From an uncultured Bacillota bacterium (GTDB taxonomy: Bacteria > Bacillota > Clostridia > Peptostreptococcales > Anaerovoracaceae): DNA of 64,000 nt. Position 1 is the stretch's first letter. Each line of letters opens with the position of its first letter. Of the stretch, positions 9,036-16,612 are shown in pieces. The stretch is taken from positions 62,001 through 126,000 of the forward strand of contig CAKMKG010000014.1 in the NCBI GenBank assembly GCA_927441425.1. The letters run 5' to 3'. A program made the position numbers and the translations under genes. Under the pieces are notes generated by a model. It was not told where the DNA came from. It worked only from the letters and a program-made list of their open reading frames with translations, and searched no databases.

Positions 9036-9887
9036 ATGCAAATGTTAACACCAAATGTATACGTAGAAACTAAAATCAGAGGGTGCAACCCGGGCATCGT
9101 TTTTACAAGAGAAGGGTCCGTATTCATTGATACGGCCCAATGGATTTCAACATTACTGGAAATGCGTAAATTTGCGAAAGAGAAGGGGCCAATCAAGTAC
9201 CTGATCAATACGGAGGGACATATTGACCATATCTTTGGCAATCATTGGTTTGCAGGAGAAGCGACGGTCATCGGACATGAGAAGCTGAATGAATTGTTCT
9301 GGACTGTCGCCGGAGATTTGGACTGCTATGACTATAGCGTGGATGTGCTTGCGCGTCAGGACAAGGAATGCCTGCACTTAATGCCTTCCCGGGAAGACTA
9401 TATCGTCAATCGCCCCCAGATTACCTTCGGCGACCATATGACACTGAAGCTCGGAGATCACACCTTTGAACTGTACCATACGCCGGGCCATTCAACCTCG
9501 CAGATTTGTGTCTATGTTCCGGAGGAAAGGGTGGCATTCACCGGAGATACCCTGTTCTCAGACTGTCAAACATGGCTCCATTCGGCAGAGATCAATCCAC
9601 TGTTTCAAACGCTGGATTTTCTCGAAACACTGGATGTAGATTGGTTTGTTCCGGGTCATGGTCCGGTGGTCGGCAAGGAATTTATCCGCGAGCAACGCGC
9701 GATCATCTACGAATGGATCGCAGCGGTTGCGAAGGGAATCCAAAAGGGCTGGTCCCTGGAGGAATGCATTCAGAACATCAGCTTTGAAGATCGCTTCAGC
9801 GTGGACATCGGGCAGGATGAAATGATGGAGTATATCCAGAGAACAAATGTTGTGAAATGCTATAATTATCTGACAAAGAATCAATAA
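9036..9887 (+). CDS. MBL-fold metallo-hydrolase
   Basis: This 283-residue metallo-beta-lactamase-fold hydrolase has metal-binding motifs EGHIDHIFGN (HxDH), HTPGHS, FTGDTLFSD and VPGHGP in the expected order. They suggest a dinuclear zinc or iron site. The family cleaves thioesters, lactones, phosphodiesters or cyclic amides. As the last gene of the hydroxylase block it could open a ring or hydrolyse the oxidised product, which is inference from position. The stop is followed after 2 bp by a long palindromic repeat. Confidence 0.82.
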   Translation: MQMLTPNVYVETKIRGCNPGIVFTREGSVFIDTAQWISTLLEMRKFAKEKGPIKYLINTEGHIDHIFGNHWFAGEATVIGHEKLNELFWTVAGDLDCYDYSVDVLARQDKECLHLMPSREDYIVNRPQITFGDHMTLKLGDHTFELYHTPGHSTSQICVYVPEERVAFTGDTLFSDCQTWLHSAEINPLFQTLDFLETLDVDWFVPGHGPVVGKEFIREQRAIIYEWIAAVAKGIQKGWSLEECIQNISFEDRFSVDIGQDEMMEYIQRTNVVKCYNYLTKNQ

Positions 9888-9889
9888 AA

Positions 9890-9994
9890 GGCGCCTCGCC
9901 GGGATATTCTCACGGGAAACTGTGAAACCAATCACCGTCTTTATGCAACGCATTCAAAGACGGCGGTTTCCAAGAGAATATTCCTGGCAGGCGC
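9890..9994. repeat. Palindromic intergenic repeat, copy 1
   Basis: The outer arms are GGCGCCTCGCCGGGATATTCTC-like on the left (9890-9911) and its near reverse complement ending in CTGGCAGGCGC on the right. The inner core is a hairpin built from CACCGTCTTT and AAAGACGGCGG around ATGCAACGCAT. The copy fills the gap between two convergent stop codons (9887 and 10007), so it may also act as a two-way terminator, although there is no T-tract. It belongs to the same family as the copies at 20901, 23679, 25531, 33609 and 63635. Confidence 0.8.
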
Positions 9995-10006
9995 AATTTT
10001 AATGCG

Positions 10007-10819
10007 CTAGACGCTGATATTACGTTTGATTTCCAAGGGCGTTTTTTTAGAAGCGGTATTTTTATACAAATCAAATTGATACGTGCATTTGTCTGCCCTG
10101 GTCACAGAGGTTGTATACTCGAATAGAAACCCAGTGTCTAAATAGGAAATTCGTGTGATTTTATATCCTACACTTTTAGAAGGGCATTCCAGCAGAGCGG
10201 CCTCACTTTTTGATAAGATAATTGCATCCAAGGATTCTTTTGCGTGGTACATGTCTAAACCATAGGTTTCATTTAGGACCTGGTACAGGGAATTCTTATT
10301 GAAATCGAAGGTTTCTATTTTATTACAGAGAAAGTAGGGGATATAAGTACGCTCCCATAGGATGGGTACCTGATTGGCAAGACGCAGACGCTCTAGATAA
10401 AACACCGGGGTTTGCGAAGTCGGAAGCTTTAAAATAGCTGCAATATCATCGGGACATCGATGCAATACTTCAGCCTTTATGACTTTTGAACCCGGCTTAG
10501 CATCAATCGCTTTCATGTCGTCTGTAAAGCTATAAAGATGATTCATATTTCGTTTTATTTTGAAATCGGCGATAAAGGTACCCTTACCGCGATAACGGAC
10601 AAGAAGACCTTCTTCTACCAATTGGTTCATCGATTGACGGACTGTTGTTCTGCTCACATTCAGGATATCGCACAAACTGTTTTCAGCAATCATCATATCC
10701 CCTGGCTGTAATGCGCCGTTATGAATCTGGATACGAAAATAAGCGGCCAGCTGAATATAAAGGGGAACATCAACTGACTCAGAAAATCGAAATGTATTTT
10801 TAAAGTTCTCGATATCCAT
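10007..10819 (-). CDS. GntR family transcriptional regulator, UTRA (HutC-like) subfamily
   Basis: This 270-residue regulator has an N-terminal winged helix (about residues 15-85), including the GntR recognition region ILNVSRTTVRQSMNQLVEEG. A UTRA effector domain (about 105-255) follows, with the typical stretches VFYLERLRLANQVPILWERTY and ITRISYLD. UTRA domains bind small ligands such as sugar phosphates or amino-acid derivatives. It is 13 bp downstream of the kinase gene on the same strand. The divergent promoter region upstream of the kinase has two identical-class palindromes, TGTATGATACA and TGTATCATACA, that fit a GntR dimer. It probably represses both directions. Confidence 0.9.
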   Translation of the reverse strand: MDIENFKNTFRFSESVDVPLYIQLAAYFRIQIHNGALQPGDMMIAENSLCDILNVSRTTVRQSMNQLVEEGLLVRYRGKGTFIADFKIKRNMNHLYSFTDDMKAIDAKPGSKVIKAEVLHRCPDDIAAILKLPTSQTPVFYLERLRLANQVPILWERTYIPYFLCNKIETFDFNKNSLYQVLNETYGLDMYHAKESLDAIILSKSEAALLECPSKSVGYKITRISYLDTGFLFEYTTSVTRADKCTYQFDLYKNTASKKTPLEIKRNISV

Positions 10820-10832
10820 AAGAAAAACCTCC

Positions 10833-11984
10833 TTACGATAATGATTCTGGATTTTCTTTCCACTGATTAAGAAAACCGATTAATTCCTGTATGACCGGAC
10901 TTTCTGCATGGCGGACATAATAACCGGAGGTTGCACAGCCCATGTACAGACAATCTGTAAAAGAAAGGTTCTGCATCATACCATATAGAAATCCCGCATT
11001 AAAATTGTCGCCGGCACCCGTGGTAAGTTTTGGCTCTTTGCAGTAAGGCCCGGAGACTTCATAATAGGAACTGTCATGCCGGCAGCATGCACGTTCTACC
11101 AGATGAATTACAGTGCAGTAAATTCCCAACCGATCGGATAAAAAATCTAAAATCTCTTGTGTGTCAGCTGCCCTATAATCCGTTATTGCTTTGCCGAGGG
11201 CCTCACTGATTTGACAGGCCTCTTTCAAATTCATACTCAGTGTAACACGAAATCCTGCTTTCGTAAAACTGATTATATGCGATAGAGCAATTTGAAGGTC
11301 TTCTTTTGTACGCTTTTCCGGGTCAGCCAAATCAAAAAAAACAGTTTTTTTGGATGCGGTAATTGCAGGCGCTACTGTTTTTAATAATCCTTCCCAGATC
11401 GGATTCATGCCTACGATCATGGACCAATTTGAGAATACAAGATAATCACATTCCTCAAACAGAGCGATGAGCTGAGGCAAAGTGCATTTCCTCGCTATAT
11501 TCTCCCAGGTGATCGCATTCAGTGAGGTCAGCTTGGAAGCAATAATCTTTCCGTCGTTGAATTCTAAAGCATCTGTTACTGCGGGAGGTGATAGGCAGTA
11601 GATCTTGTTGCATCGATTCAGAGCATCAAATGCCGGATCAAGATCCGGGAAACCAACTGCCCCCATATAGGTAACATCAACCGAATAATTGAGTAGAGCA
11701 TTGGCTAGAATCGGACCGTTTCCACCCATTTTTATCTGCTGGCTTACCAACTCTATATTCGTGCTCATACCGCTTCCGTGTGCGAGCCGGTCTGCATAAG
11801 CTTGAATCGTGGGAATTCTTTTATAAGAATCAGAAGAATACCGGATATCCACTACATGAATGATTTCATCAATAAAGCCGTCAAAGCCAACAAAGACCTT
11901 CGTCGGTTTGACCGGATGATGATTTAATCCCGTACATAAACCGGATAACGAAGCTGCGAAGGAATGATTGTTTTCCGCACACAT
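10833..11984 (-). CDS. PfkB-family carbohydrate kinase
   Basis: This 383-residue ribokinase-fold sugar kinase has an N-terminal FVGFDGFIDEI followed by substrate-binding GGNGPILANAL. The PfkB signature TTGAGDNFNAGF near the C-terminus contains the catalytic aspartate and the anion hole. It phosphorylates a sugar, a nucleoside or a sugar-like alcohol. With a DeoC-like aldolase expressed divergently, it may make the phosphorylated substrate that the aldolase cleaves. The start at 11984 has GGAGG six bases upstream. An in-frame extension to 12113 would run through the promoter and operators and was rejected. Confidence 0.85.
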   Translation of the reverse strand: MCAENNHSFAASLSGLCTGLNHHPVKPTKVFVGFDGFIDEIIHVVDIRYSSDSYKRIPTIQAYADRLAHGSGMSTNIELVSQQIKMGGNGPILANALLNYSVDVTYMGAVGFPDLDPAFDALNRCNKIYCLSPPAVTDALEFNDGKIIASKLTSLNAITWENIARKCTLPQLIALFEECDYLVFSNWSMIVGMNPIWEGLLKTVAPAITASKKTVFFDLADPEKRTKEDLQIALSHIISFTKAGFRVTLSMNLKEACQISEALGKAITDYRAADTQEILDFLSDRLGIYCTVIHLVERACCRHDSSYYEVSGPYCKEPKLTTGAGDNFNAGFLYGMMQNLSFTDCLYMGCATSGYYVRHAESPVIQELIGFLNQWKENPESLS

Positions 11985-12008
11985 AATAACCTCCAAAAAT
12001 GTTATGAT

Positions 12009-12019
12009 TGTATGATACA
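12009..12019. promoter_or_regulatory. Palindromic operator, kinase side
   Basis: The sequence TGTATGATACA is a 5-1-5 palindrome and matches a second copy, TGTATCATACA, at 12106-12116. It lies just downstream of the - strand -10 box, where a repressor would block the kinase-regulator transcript. The likely ligand is the adjacent GntR/UTRA protein (inference). Confidence 0.7.
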
Positions 12020-12032
12020 TTTTATAAATGCG

Positions 12033-12061
12033 ATTATATCGCGGTATTGAAGAAATAGCAA
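12033..12061 (-). promoter_or_regulatory. Promoter of the kinase and GntR/UTRA genes
   Basis: On the - strand, the -35 box is TTGCTA (12061-12056), the spacer is 17 bp and the -10 box is a perfect TATAAT (12038-12033). A palindromic operator follows the -10. Confidence 0.7.
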
Positions 12062-12072
12062 GAAAAAATGTA

Positions 12073-12101
12073 TTGACATAGTATTTTTGTAGTGGTAGAT
12101 T
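12073..12101 (+). promoter_or_regulatory. Promoter of the DeoC-like aldolase operon
   Basis: A perfect -35 TTGACA (12073-12078), a 17 bp spacer and a -10 TAGATT (12096-12101) lie back to back with the kinase promoter. The second TGTATCATACA palindrome falls on the expected transcription start. Confidence 0.7.
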
Positions 12102-12105
12102 TAAA

Positions 12106-12116
12106 TGTATCATACA
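12106..12116. promoter_or_regulatory. Palindromic operator, aldolase side
   Basis: TGTATCATACA is the second copy of the operator found at 12009-12019, separated from it by 97 bp centre to centre. It overlaps the predicted +1 of the rightward promoter. Two sites flanking divergent promoters suggest joint repression, possibly with looping. Confidence 0.7.
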
Positions 12117-12176
12117 TTAGGTACAAGAAGCATATCATAGGAACCAGAGGATATTTTTAGAAGGGGAGGCAATCGA

Positions 12177-12911
12177 ATGCGACCAAGTAAAAAAGCCAGT
12201 GAAATGACCGTGAGCGAATTAGCAAAGTACATTGATTATTCTGTTTTAAAGCCGGAGTTTACGGAACAGGAGATTATTGATTTAACAAAGGATGGGGTAA
12301 AATTAGGCTGTGCAACAATTTGCATCAACCCAGTCTATATGGATCTATGCGAACCATATGTTATGGGGAGCGAGACCGGGCTCTGTCCGGTATGTGATTT
12401 CCCATTCGGAACAAGTTCTACTGAGTCAAAAGTAAAACAGATTGAGATATTAGCCAAATATGATACAGTAAAAGAAATTGATATTGTAGCAAACTTTGGA
12501 TGGATCCGAGGCGGCATGTACGATAAGGTTACGGCGGATATCAAAGCTTGTGCAGATATGGCACACCAATATGGCAGAAAGCTAAAAGTGATATTTGAAA
12601 CGGATGCACTGAACGAAGAACAGGTGAGAAAAGCCTGCCAATGTGCGGTCAAAGCGGGAGCAGACTTTGTAAAAACAAGCACCGGTTTCTTAAGCGGGTT
12701 TGAAGCACACGGCGCGACACCTGAAATCATAAACGTGATGGTGGAAGAAGTTGATGGCAAGTGCCAGGTGAAAGGCAGCGGCTGCATCCGAACAAGAGAA
12801 CATTTCCTGCAGCTGATTGATATGGGAATCGACAGGATGGGGGTAGGGTATAAATCTGTACCTGTTGTCCTGGATGAAAACAAGGAAATCGTCGGACAAG
12901 ATACGTATTAA
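12177..12911 (+). CDS. deoC: Deoxyribose-phosphate aldolase family protein (DeoC-like)
   Basis: This 244-residue class I aldolase belongs to the DeoC/LacD TIM-barrel family. The Schiff-base lysine is in GADFVKTSTGF, the family hallmark. A second lysine of the proton relay is in QVKGSGCIR, where most DeoC proteins read VKASGGIR. The N-terminus IDYSVLKPEFTEQEI resembles the DeoC pattern IDHTLLKP with Y replacing H. The enzyme would cleave 2-deoxyribose 5-phosphate to acetaldehyde and glyceraldehyde 3-phosphate, or a related phosphorylated ketose. The substitutions and the neighbouring Gfo/Idh/MocA and isomerase genes leave the substrate open. A strong GGGGAGG precedes the ATG. Confidence 0.82.
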   Translation: MRPSKKASEMTVSELAKYIDYSVLKPEFTEQEIIDLTKDGVKLGCATICINPVYMDLCEPYVMGSETGLCPVCDFPFGTSSTESKVKQIEILAKYDTVKEIDIVANFGWIRGGMYDKVTADIKACADMAHQYGRKLKVIFETDALNEEQVRKACQCAVKAGADFVKTSTGFLSGFEAHGATPEIINVMVEEVDGKCQVKGSGCIRTREHFLQLIDMGIDRMGVGYKSVPVVLDENKEIVGQDTY

Positions 12912-12962
12912 CACTCCGATTCTAAAGAATCGTCTTAAATTAAGAATGGAGGGAAGCAAACT

Positions 12963-14108
12963 ATGAAAAAAATAAAGGCCGCTGTTGCCGGTATGGGCTT
13001 CATAGGAACCGCACACGTTGAGGCACTAAAAAGGCTGAATAACGTGGAAGTGACAGCAATTTGCGGAAGCAAGCGATGTACGGAAGCAAAGGCAGAAGAA
13101 CTCGGGGTAGAAAAATTTTGCAGTGGATACAGCGAAATACTGGAAGATCCTGAAATTGACGCCGTACATATTTGCACACCAAACTATCTGCACTTTCAGA
13201 TGGCGAAGGATGCCCTGCTTGCGGGCAAGCACGTTATCTGCGAAAAGCCCCTGACAACAACAAAGGAAGAGGCAGAGGAACTGGTAGCTCTTGCAAAAGA
13301 AAAAGGGCTGATCAATGCCACAAACTTTAATATTCGATTTTATCCCCTGATGCATCAGCTTCAGGCCATGGTCGAGAAAGGGGATATGGGCGAAATCTTC
13401 TCTGTAAACGGCTCCTATCTTCAGGATTGGCTGTTCTATGAAACGGACTACAACTGGAGGCTGGAGCCAGAACAATCGGGGGACTCAAGAGCCATTGCAG
13501 ATATCGGATCCCATTGGATGGATCTGGTTGAATTTGTGACCGGACTCAAGGTAACGGAAGTCTTTGCAGATTTTGCGACCTTCCACAAGGTAAGAAAAAA
13601 ACCCCTGAAACCGGTTGATACCTATTCCGGAATGATGCTGACACCTGAGGATTATAAAGATGTGCCGATCAATACGGAGGATTATGCAACCGTGATGATG
13701 CGGTTCGGAAACGGTGCAAGAGGAGTCATGACGGTAAGCCAGGTATTTGCAGGCAAAAAGAATTGCCTGTCCTTCGATCTTGCAGGTTCAAAAAAATCAG
13801 CATCATGGGTATCCGAAAAACCCAACGAGATATGGATCGGCAGAAGAGATACGGCGAATGAGTCGCTGCTGAAGGACCCATCCATCCTGTATCCTGAGGC
13901 AGGTGCCCTTGTCAACTATCCCGGAGGCCACAACGAAGGTTTCCCAGATACCTTTAAACAAAACTTTATCAAGATTTATAAGGCAATTTCCGAAAACATT
14001 GGAAACGAAAAAGCCGAATATCCCACCTTTGAAGCGGGGTTAAGAGAAATTATGCTTTGTGAAAAGATCGTTGAAAGCAATAAAAAAGGCGCATGGGTAA
14101 AAATCTAA
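12963..14108 (+). CDS. Gfo/Idh/MocA family oxidoreductase
   Basis: This 381-residue NAD(P)-dependent sugar or inositol dehydrogenase family protein has an N-terminal Rossmann motif AVAGMGFIGTAHVEAL. The family lysine is in VICEKPLTT (about residue 96), followed by the C-terminal substrate-binding fold. The family oxidises or epimerises sugars, inositols and sugar acids through a keto intermediate. GGAGGGAAGC precedes the start. Next to a TIM-barrel isomerase and an Rbs-type importer it probably performs the first oxidation of the imported carbohydrate (inference from context). Confidence 0.9.
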   Translation: MKKIKAAVAGMGFIGTAHVEALKRLNNVEVTAICGSKRCTEAKAEELGVEKFCSGYSEILEDPEIDAVHICTPNYLHFQMAKDALLAGKHVICEKPLTTTKEEAEELVALAKEKGLINATNFNIRFYPLMHQLQAMVEKGDMGEIFSVNGSYLQDWLFYETDYNWRLEPEQSGDSRAIADIGSHWMDLVEFVTGLKVTEVFADFATFHKVRKKPLKPVDTYSGMMLTPEDYKDVPINTEDYATVMMRFGNGARGVMTVSQVFAGKKNCLSFDLAGSKKSASWVSEKPNEIWIGRRDTANESLLKDPSILYPEAGALVNYPGGHNEGFPDTFKQNFIKIYKAISENIGNEKAEYPTFEAGLREIMLCEKIVESNKKGAWVKI

Positions 14109-14159
14109 TATAGTATAAGTTCAACATGATTTGAGCGGAGACAATGAAAGGAGAAAATG

Positions 14160-15074
14160 ATGAAATTAGGTTTAGTAAGTGCAATCCTCGCGAATCTGAG
14201 CTTTGAGGAGGTTGTTGACTTTGCAGCTGAGAAGGGCTTTTCCTGTCTTGAAATGATGTGCTGGCCGGTAGGGAAAGCGGAAAGAAGATACGCCGGGGTG
14301 ACCCATATTGATGTATCCGACATCAGCGAGGAAAAGATCAGCTACATCAATGAATATATGAGGCAGAAGGGTATTGAGATTTCCGCCCTCGGCTACTATC
14401 CAAATCCTCTGGATCCGGATAAGGAAAAAAGCGACTTTTATGTTGCGCACATTAAGAAGATGATCGTTGCGGCGCAAAAGCTGGGGGTAAAGACAGTATG
14501 TACCTTTATCGGAAGGGATAAGACCAAAACAGTAGACGAGAACTTTGAGAAGTTTAGGGAAATATGGCCTCCGATCATCAAGTTTGCAGAAGAGCATGAC
14601 GTAAAGGTAGCAATTGAAAATTGTGCAATGTTCTTCACAAAGGATGAATGGCCGGGTGGGGTCAATCTTGCTTCTACACCTGCAATCTGGAGAAGGATGT
14701 TTCAGGAAATCCCCAGCGATCACTTCGGACTCAACTATGACCCATCTCATCCCCTGTGGATGCAGATGGACTATATCAAGCCGATTTATGAATTTAAGGA
14801 CAAATTGTTTCATATTCATATTAAGGATGCTAAGGTTTTTCAGGATAAGCTCAACGAGGTGGGAATTATGGCGATGCCGCTGGAGTTTCATTCACCAAAA
14901 CTGCCGGGGCTGGGCGATGTTGACTGGGGGAAATTCATTTCTGCACTTACGGATGTCCGGTATAAGGGATATGCATGTATTGAAGTGGAAGATAAATCCT
15001 TTGAAGATTCTCTTGATGACATAAAAGACTCTGTGGTTCTCAGCAAGAGGCATATTGATCAGTTTATCGTATAA
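14160..15074 (+). CDS. Sugar phosphate isomerase/epimerase family protein
   Basis: This 304-residue protein belongs to the xylose isomerase-like TIM-barrel family. Visible metal-site segments are [10 protein letters not shown] (Glu), [10 protein letters not shown] (Asp and His), [11 protein letters not shown] and the final [10 protein letters not shown] (Glu). This pattern fits 3-keto sugar isomerases, inosose isomerases or tagatose epimerases. Of the two adjacent ATGs, the one at 14160 is preferred because AAAGGAG is six bases upstream rather than three. It is co-directional with the dehydrogenase, and the two together suggest oxidation followed by isomerisation. Confidence 0.88.
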   Translation: MKLGLVSAILANLSFEEVVDFAAEKGFSCLEMMCWPVGKAERRYAGVTHIDVSDISEEKISYINEYMRQKGIEISALGYYPNPLDPDKEKSDFYVAHIKKMIVAAQKLGVKTVCTFIGRDKTKTVDENFEKFREIWPPIIKFAEEHDVKVAIENCAMFFTKDEWPGGVNLASTPAIWRRMFQEIPSDHFGLNYDPSHPLWMQMDYIKPIYEFKDKLFHIHIKDAKVFQDKLNEVGIMAMPLEFHSPKLPGLGDVDWGKFISALTDVRYKGYACIEVEDKSFEDSLDDIKDSVVLSKRHIDQFIV

Positions 15075-15081
15075 GATAAAA

Positions 15082-15160
15082 ATATAATCGATTATATAAA
15101 ATATTTCTTGAATTACCATATTATTGTGGTAAAATAGTGATGCAAAGCATAATCGATTAT
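15082..15160 (+). promoter_or_regulatory. Promoter of the Rbs-type transporter operon flanked by twin palindromes
   Basis: A -35 TTGAAT (15108-15113) and a -10 TAAAAT (15130-15135) with a 16 bp spacer lie between two palindromes. The first, ATATAATCGATTATAT (15082-15097), is perfect over 16 bp. The second, ATAATCGATTAT (15149-15160), is perfect over 12 bp, and both continue with ATAA. The centres are 65 bp apart, about six helical turns. This is the layout of a repression loop. The GntR/FCD regulator encoded at the end of the operon is the best candidate to bind them (inference). Confidence 0.72.
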
Positions 15161-15283
15161 ATAACATTTCCGTTTATTCTCATTTTATTCGGCGTAAGCC
15201 TCAGCTTTCGTGTTTGGTGACCTTGGCAACAAATGTTATCAAGGTTTCAAAATAAACATCAAATTATTTGAGGAGGAAATTTT

Positions 15284-16369
15284 ATGAAAAGAAAAGGAAC
15301 CAAGCTATTCGCATTGGTACTCGTAACATTGCTTTTGAGCATGACCCTGCTGGCCGGATGCGGCGGGCAGACAGAAGAACCAGCAGATGATCCAGCTGAG
15401 GTAGCACTTCCAACAGTTGGTATTTCCACAGGTTCATCCGGTACCACATGGCGTAATATCATGATTGATGCGTTAGAAGAGGTAGGAACTGAGTACAAGG
15501 ATGCTGGAGCAATTGCTGATTACAAAATTGTTAATAATGTTAACAATGGAGATGCAACTGAACAGGCAAACATCCTTCGTGACTTTATTTCAGAGGAAGT
15601 TGACATCATACTTGTAAATCCGAATTCACCGGATGCTTTGAACGGAGTTATCGCAGAAGCGCAGGAGGCAGGAATACTGGTACTTTCTTTTGACGCTACC
15701 GTAACCGCTCCTGATGTAGTAAACGTAACCCTCGACCACTATGCATGGAATAAGAAAAATGCAGAGTTTATCTTTGAGACACTTGGCGGTAAGGGAAATG
15801 TAATCGATATCCCCGGACTTGACGGACATCCGGCAAATAATGAACGTGTAAAAGCTACCGATGATGTGATGAAAGATTATCCTGAAATAGAGATGATCGC
15901 CAGAACCTCCGGTGGTTGGGATCAAACAAAGGCCAAAGAAGTAACCGCGCAGATCATCGGTTCCGGAAAACAGATCGATGGTGCGATCACACAGGATGGC
16001 ATGGGCTTTGGTGTATTTTCTGCATTCAAAGATGCAGGCAAACTGCCTAAGGTTATGTTTGGTGATCCGGGAACTGCATTCTTCAAGGAATGGAAAGCAC
16101 TCCGTGATGCAGGTGCAGACTTCAAGGCATGCGCACAGCCAAATCCTCCGGGAATCGGCGGAACCGGCTTCAGAATCGCTTTGAATCTCTTCAACGGTAT
16201 GGAATTCAATGATGGAGTTTTAGTAGACGGTACATACTTCTATAAGGTCAGCTCCTTCTATACCGATGAGAACTTCGACGAAGCTTGGGAAATGTTAAAA
16301 GACAAGCCAGACGATTATCTCTTGAGCGAAATCATGTCACAGGAAGCAGTAGACGAACTGTTCAAATAG
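15284..16369 (+). CDS. Sugar ABC transporter substrate-binding lipoprotein (RbsB-like)
   Basis: This 361-residue extracellular binding protein has a lipoprotein signal peptide with a lipobox LLAGC and the acylated cysteine at residue 26. An acidic linker is followed by a type I periplasmic-binding fold (about residues 45-330), with ribose-binding-like segments VGISTGSSGTTW, VDIILVNPNSPDALN and GVFSAFKDAG. It captures a sugar or polyol and delivers it to the two permeases encoded downstream. AGGAGG precedes the ATG. A 12-bp perfect stem-loop after the stop probably sets the excess of binding protein over membrane components. Confidence 0.92.
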   Translation: MKRKGTKLFALVLVTLLLSMTLLAGCGGQTEEPADDPAEVALPTVGISTGSSGTTWRNIMIDALEEVGTEYKDAGAIADYKIVNNVNNGDATEQANILRDFISEEVDIILVNPNSPDALNGVIAEAQEAGILVLSFDATVTAPDVVNVTLDHYAWNKKNAEFIFETLGGKGNVIDIPGLDGHPANNERVKATDDVMKDYPEIEMIARTSGGWDQTKAKEVTAQIIGSGKQIDGAITQDGMGFGVFSAFKDAGKLPKVMFGDPGTAFFKEWKALRDAGADFKACAQPNPPGIGGTGFRIALNLFNGMEFNDGVLVDGTYFYKVSSFYTDENFDEAWEMLKDKPDDYLLSEIMSQEAVDELFK

Positions 16370-16394
16370 CAACAGCTTAACAATGAATGATTTA

Positions 16395-16424
16395 TTTAGG
16401 AGGCAGCTTACACTGCCTCCTAAA
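16395..16424 (+). other. Intercistronic stem-loop after the binding-protein gene
   Basis: TTTAGGAGGCAG (16395-16406) and CTGCCTCCTAAA (16413-16424) form a perfect 12-bp stem with a six-base loop. There is no T-tract, so partial termination or 3'-end protection of the binding-protein message is more likely than full termination. Confidence 0.65.
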
Positions 16425-16612
16425 TTAGAGCTTACTATTCAGAAAAGGCTGAAATTCATTTGCAGTCATTTCTGAATTTATATTATCCGGTCCACGTTTA
16501 CAGAACCATATGACATGATTTATAATAGAAATCAAGAATTGCATATTTGTACCAATTTATGTATATGTTTTAATTGAACTAAGTTAGTGAATGAAAGATG
16601 GGTGGAACTCAT

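Noticed and set aside
9558-9953. 131-codon - strand frame whose start reads MRCIKTVIGF
   Set aside because: It is antisense to the MBL hydrolase, and its start lies in repeat copy 1. The same KTVIGF peptide appears wherever the repeat is translated.
14172-14891. 239-codon - strand frame
   Set aside because: It is antisense to the isomerase gene, which has clear motifs and a good site.
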